A program made the translations under genes and the position numbers. From NCBI GenBank assembly GCA_002441285.1, contig DJVR01000061.1, forward strand, positions 1 to 27,071: a stretch of 27,071 nt of DNA, written 5' to 3'. Below the pieces are notes generated by a model. It ran no database searches, was not told the origin of the DNA, and saw nothing but the letters and a program-made list of their open reading frames with translations. The DNA comes from Candidatus Atribacteria bacterium UBA6251 (GTDB taxonomy: Bacteria; Atribacterota; Phoenicimicrobiia; Phoenicimicrobiales; Phoenicimicrobiaceae). Below are positions 23,835 through 27,071 of this stretch, in pieces (position 1 is the first letter of the stretch; each line of letters starts with the position of its first letter).

Positions 23835-25604
23835 GTGAAATTTTCAGCTGAATTGTTAGAAGAAATTCGTGAGCGGTGTGATATTGTCGAGATTGTTTCT
23901 GAATATGTTCATTTAAAACCTGCTGGGAGAGGATTTAAAGGCTTATGTCCTTTCCATAATGAAAAAACTCCTTCCTTTATGGTTAGTCCGGAAAAACAAT
24001 TATACCATTGCTTTGGCTGTGGAGAAGGAGGCAATATCTTTAACTTTATAATGAAGATAGAGAAGATAGAATTTTTTGAAGCAGTGAAGATGTTGGCTAC
24101 AAGAAGTGGAGTAAGTTTACCCGTTGATGAGCAAAAAGAAAATCGACTTAATGCTCAAAAAGAAAGAGTATACCGCTTAAACGATTTAGCTGCTAAATAT
24201 TACCAGCAATGTTTAACCAGGAGCAAAAAAGGGCAAAAAATAATAGAATATCTCCAAAAAAGAGGAATTAACCTTAGAACTATCGAGAAATATAAGCTGG
24301 GATATGCTCCTGGGGGAGAGAATTTTTTAACTATCTTTCTAGAAAAAAAAGGTTACCGTTATGCAGAGATGATTAAGGCTGGACTTACTCGGAGAGGAAA
24401 GAATGGAACTTATATAGATTATTTCCGTAATCGGATTATCTTCCCCATCTTCAATTTAAGAGGAGAGGTTGCTGGTTTCGGGGGTAGGGTACTGGATAGT
24501 TCTTTACCTAAATATATTAATTCTCCCGAAACAATAATTTACAAAAAGGGAGAAAACCTGTATAATATAAATTTTGCTAAAGAAGAAATTCGAAAAAAAA
24601 ATCAGGTTATTATAGTTGAAGGCTATACCGATGCCTTAATTGCCCAACAATATGATTTTAAAAATACCTTAGCTTCTTTAGGGACGGCTTTAACTACTAA
24701 ACAGGTAGAACTGGTGAAAAGATTTGCTGACAGGGTTATTATTGCTTATGATGCAGATTTAGCAGGGGATATGGCTGCGCTTCGCAGTCTGGATTTGTTT
24801 ATCCAGACGGGTCTAGAGGTCAGAGTGGCAATTTTACCTCCAGAATATGATCCGGCGGATTATTTACATAATAAAGGAGCCGTAGCCTTTAAAAAATTAG
24901 TAGATAATGCTTTATCTCTTATAGATTATAAATTAAAGCTTTTATTTAAAAAATATGAAGTAGACACGATTGAAGGCAAGATAAAGATAGTTAATGAAAT
25001 ATTACCCACTCTCGGTATGATTAAAAACGAGATAGAATTAAGGGAACAGGTAAAAAAGATTGCCGATGAACTTAATCTATCTGAAGAAGCGATCTTTATT
25101 GAATTAAGAAAATATCATCAAGGCATTAGAAATACTGGCTATCTGGAAGAAGTAAGGTCTGAATCAGGAAATCTGATTGCTGAAAAGATTATTATAGGTG
25201 CAATTTTGGAAAATGAAAAAGTTACCTCTGAATTACTGGAGAAAATCGAGGAAGAGGATTTCTCTCACCCCTTGCACCGACAGATTATTATAACTATAAA
25301 GAATCTTTTTAAAGGTGGTAAAAAGATAGAAGCTCAAAAAATCATTAATTATTTGGATAATGAGAGAGCTACTAAATTAATTGCTGAGATATTAATGGAT
25401 GAGGAAATAACCTTTGATCGAAAGGTCATTATGGGTTGTGTTGAGACCATTAAGAATTATAGATTAAATCAGGAGATTAAAGAACTGGAGAGAAAAGCAA
25501 AAATTCTAGATGAAAAGATTAAAAAAGCAGAAAAGATTGACCAGAATGATTTAAAAGAATTAGAAAGAATTTCTCAACAATTGAGGATGAGAAATATAAA
25601 ATAA
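23835..25604 (+). CDS. dnaG: DNA primase
   Basis: DnaG makes RNA primers at the replication fork. The 589-residue length is normal. The CHC2 zinc-binding domain has C38, H41, C59 and C62 (LCPFHNEKTP, YHCFGCGEGG). The RNA polymerase core follows at about 120-250, with the TOPRIM domain at about 255-340 (VIIVEGYTDALIA, IAYDADLAGD). The C-terminal 150 residues contain the helical DnaB-interacting domain. It starts at GTG (23835) behind AAGGTGA (23821-23827). The rpoD gene follows after 73 bases, as in the macromolecular synthesis operon; rpsU is not upstream here. No clear promoter was found, although the upstream hairpin shows transcription must begin after 23745. Confidence 0.97.
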   Translation: MKFSAELLEEIRERCDIVEIVSEYVHLKPAGRGFKGLCPFHNEKTPSFMVSPEKQLYHCFGCGEGGNIFNFIMKIEKIEFFEAVKMLATRSGVSLPVDEQKENRLNAQKERVYRLNDLAAKYYQQCLTRSKKGQKIIEYLQKRGINLRTIEKYKLGYAPGGENFLTIFLEKKGYRYAEMIKAGLTRRGKNGTYIDYFRNRIIFPIFNLRGEVAGFGGRVLDSSLPKYINSPETIIYKKGENLYNINFAKEEIRKKNQVIIVEGYTDALIAQQYDFKNTLASLGTALTTKQVELVKRFADRVIIAYDADLAGDMAALRSLDLFIQTGLEVRVAILPPEYDPADYLHNKGAVAFKKLVDNALSLIDYKLKLLFKKYEVDTIEGKIKIVNEILPTLGMIKNEIELREQVKKIADELNLSEEAIFIELRKYHQGIRNTGYLEEVRSESGNLIAEKIIIGAILENEKVTSELLEKIEEEDFSHPLHRQIIITIKNLFKGGKKIEAQKIINYLDNERATKLIAEILMDEEITFDRKVIMGCVETIKNYRLNQEIKELERKAKILDEKIKKAEKIDQNDLKELERISQQLRMRNIK

Positions 25605-25677
25605 ATTATGGTAAAATATTTTTTAATCAATTTTTAAAAGACATTTTTTATTGAAGAGAGGGAAGGCTGAAAAATAG

Positions 25678-26784
25678 ATGAGAAGAAAAAAGATTATTGA
25701 TGAACTAATTAAAGAAGGTAAAGAGCAGGGATATTTAACCTATAAAGAGATCGAAAAAATTTTAGAAGATGATGAAATAAATCCTGATAAAATTGAATAT
25801 CTTTACGATGTCTTAAGTGAATCGGGAGTAGAAATAGTAGAAAGTGAAGAAGAAGGTTCAATTATTCTGAAAGAAAAAGGAAGCGAAGAGAAGGAAAAAT
25901 CGGATTCTTTACATAGAGAGGGTGTAAATTTAGAAGAAGAATTAGCTAAGGAAATAGAATTAGATGACCCGGTAAAGATGTACCTGAAAGAAATTGGAAA
26001 AATAAAATTATTATCTGCTGAAGAAGAAATTAAACTAGCCAAGAGAATGAAAAGTGGAGATCAGGTAGCTAAGAAAAGATTGGTGGAAGCAAATTTACGT
26101 TTAGTAGTAAGTATTGCTAAGCGCTATGTAGGGAGAGGAATGCTATTTTTGGACCTTATTCAAGAAGGTAATATGGGCCTTATTCGAGCAGTAGAAAAAT
26201 TTGATTATCGCAAAGGATATAAATTTAGTACCTATGCTACCTGGTGGATCAGACAAGCGGTAACCAGGGCTATTGCAGATCAAGCAAGAACTATTCGAGT
26301 CCCGGTACATATGGTAGAAACAATTAATAAACTCGTTCGGGTTTCCAGACAACTTTTACAAGAATTGGGTCGCGAGCCTACTTCCGCTGAAATAGCAGAA
26401 AGAATGGAAATTTCAGAAGATAAAGTCAGGGAAATTTTAAAGACTGCTCAGGAGCCTGTTTCTCTAGAAACACCGATTGGTAAAGAAGAAGATAGCCACC
26501 TGGGAGATTTTATTGAGGATAAAGAATCACCAGCTCCTCCCAAGATTGCTTCTAATACCTTACTCAAAGAACAGCTAAATGAAGTATTAAGTACTCTAAC
26601 CTATCGGGAAAAGAGGGTATTAGAATTAAGATTTGGAATTGCAACTGGCCATCCTCATACTCTTGAGGAAGTGGGTAAAGAATTTGGGGTAACCAGGGAA
26701 AGGATTCGCCAAATTGAAGCAAAAGCCTTGAGAAAATTAAGATATCCTACTAGAAGTAAAAAATTAAGAGATTATTTAGAATAA
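25678..26784 (+). CDS. rpoD: RNA polymerase primary sigma factor (sigma-70 family)
   Basis: This is the housekeeping sigma factor (368 residues, the short form without the non-conserved insert of proteobacteria). Region 1.1 is at about residues 1-60 (IDELIKEGKEQGYLTYKEI), then a Glu/Lys-rich linker (58-90), region 1.2 (DPVKMYLKEIGKIKLLSAEE), region 2 with DLIQEGNMGLIRAVEKFD and FSTYATWWIRQAVTRAIAD, region 3 (RVPVHMVETINKL), and region 4 with the HTH TLEEVGKEFGVTRERIRQIE for the -35 box. The presence of region 1.1 marks it as the primary sigma. GGGAAGG lies upstream of the ATG. It follows dnaG and is probably co-transcribed. Confidence 0.96.
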   Translation: MRRKKIIDELIKEGKEQGYLTYKEIEKILEDDEINPDKIEYLYDVLSESGVEIVESEEEGSIILKEKGSEEKEKSDSLHREGVNLEEELAKEIELDDPVKMYLKEIGKIKLLSAEEEIKLAKRMKSGDQVAKKRLVEANLRLVVSIAKRYVGRGMLFLDLIQEGNMGLIRAVEKFDYRKGYKFSTYATWWIRQAVTRAIADQARTIRVPVHMVETINKLVRVSRQLLQELGREPTSAEIAERMEISEDKVREILKTAQEPVSLETPIGKEEDSHLGDFIEDKESPAPPKIASNTLLKEQLNEVLSTLTYREKRVLELRFGIATGHPHTLEEVGKEFGVTRERIRQIEAKALRKLRYPTRSKKLRDYLE

Positions 26785-26810
26785 TTAAGTAAAAAATCTT
26801 TTTAAATTAA

Positions 26811-26853
26811 TACTGTTGAGCAGCCGTAAGAAGATTATAGAATTGCTACAGTA
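26811..26853 (+). repeat. Imperfect hairpin between rpoD and tRNA-Asn
   Basis: TACTGT (26811-26816) pairs with ACAGTA (26848-26853), with an additional GCA (26820-26822) and TGC (26844-26846) pairing further in. An A-run rather than a T-run follows, so it is not a convincing terminator for rpoD. It may be a weak transcript-end or processing structure. Confidence 0.3.
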
Positions 26854-26877
26854 GACAAAAAAAAATTTATAAATTTA

Positions 26878-26906
26878 TTGACTTATAAAAGCATTTTAGC
26901 TATAAT
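26878..26906 (+). promoter_or_regulatory. Near-consensus sigma-70 promoter of the tRNA-Asn gene
   Basis: TTGACT (26878-26883), a 17-base spacer and TATAAT (26901-26906) make an almost perfect primary-sigma promoter. The start would be near 26913, only about five bases before the mature tRNA, so the 5' leader is very short. Confidence 0.9.
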
Positions 26907-26917
26907 TACTTAGACTT

Positions 26918-26992
26918 TCCTCGGTAGCTCAATGGTGGAGCATCCGGCTGTTAACCGGAGGGTTGCAGGTTCGAGCCCTGCCCGAGGAGCCA
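26918..26992 (+). tRNA. tRNA-Asn (anticodon GTT), CCA encoded
   Basis: The acceptor stem is TCCTCGG (26918-26924) with CCGAGGA (26982-26988), discriminator G at 26989 and an encoded CCA at 26990-26992. The D arm is GCTC/GGAGC, the anticodon stem is TCCGG/CCGGA with loop CTGTTAA (anticodon GTT at 26950-26952), and the T arm is GCAGG-TTCGAGC-CCTGC. All arms pair. It is transcribed alone from its own promoter and terminator. Confidence 0.97.
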
Positions 26993-27002
26993 AGACAATC
27001 TC

Positions 27003-27038
27003 AAGCCCTTTGGCATTTGCTGAAGGGCTTTTTATTTT
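27003..27038 (+). terminator. Terminator of the tRNA-Asn gene
   Basis: AAGCCCTT (27003-27010) pairs with AAGGGCTT (27023-27030), and the stem extends inward by about four pairs. TTTATTTTAT follows. It lies 10 bases after the CCA. Confidence 0.93.
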
Positions 27039-27071
27039 ATAAATTATTTGAGTCAATCCCAATTTTTCTGT

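Noticed and set aside
1..27071. CRISPR array, prophage or defence island
   Set aside because: No regularly spaced repeats, phage structural genes or defence-type proteins are present; apart from the transposase edge the region is ordinary chromosome.

Overview
The window looks like chromosomal DNA from a low-GC, anaerobic, fermentative bacterium. All genes point rightward except one transposase fragment at the left edge. The housekeeping gene order is Firmicutes-like: tlyA, NAD kinase and recN together, a MurNAc-L-alanine amidase followed by a GerMN gene, and dnaG followed by rpoD. A four-subunit ferredoxin-dependent 2-oxoacid oxidoreductase marks an anaerobe. Clostridia-like Firmicutes or a deep low-GC lineage such as Atribacterota would fit, but no 16S gene is present, so the phylum is inference.

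Layout. Positions 1-1240 hold an ISLre2-family (UPF0236) transposase on the minus strand that stops early, with a hairpin that can mask its ribosome binding site. Positions 1240-1930 are AT-rich and gene-poor but contain the decayed remains of a double [4Fe-4S] ferredoxin domain (about 1554-1739). GlnRS with its own terminator follows (1933-3721). Next come an AI-2E-family permease, a secreted amidase, a GerMN lipid-anchored or membrane protein and a DUF212 membrane protein (3917-7641). TlyA, a membrane-linked PDDEXK protein, NAD kinase and RecN occupy 7682-11856.

The centrepiece is 11906-20655. A PAS-containing sigma-54 activator is followed by a terminator-like hairpin, a TTGCA repeat cluster that looks like an upstream activator site, and a textbook -24/-12 promoter (13593-13609). 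Downstream lie an aminotransferase, ptb, buk, a P-loop ATPase and vorDBAC, closed by a very strong terminator. Read together this is a complete amino-acid fermentation route: amino acid to 2-oxoacid (aminotransferase), to acyl-CoA with reduced ferredoxin (Vor), to acyl phosphate (Ptb), to free branched or short-chain acid plus ATP (Buk). It parallels the BkdR-controlled bkd operon of Bacillus, with the NAD-linked dehydrogenase complex replaced by a ferredoxin oxidoreductase.

The right part (20738-23677) is a tight three-gene unit of an M20 peptidase, an ADP-ribose pyrophosphatase and an endonuclease Q-like PHP protein. After a terminator come dnaG and rpoD, and finally a tRNA-Asn(GTT) gene with a near-consensus promoter and its own terminator.
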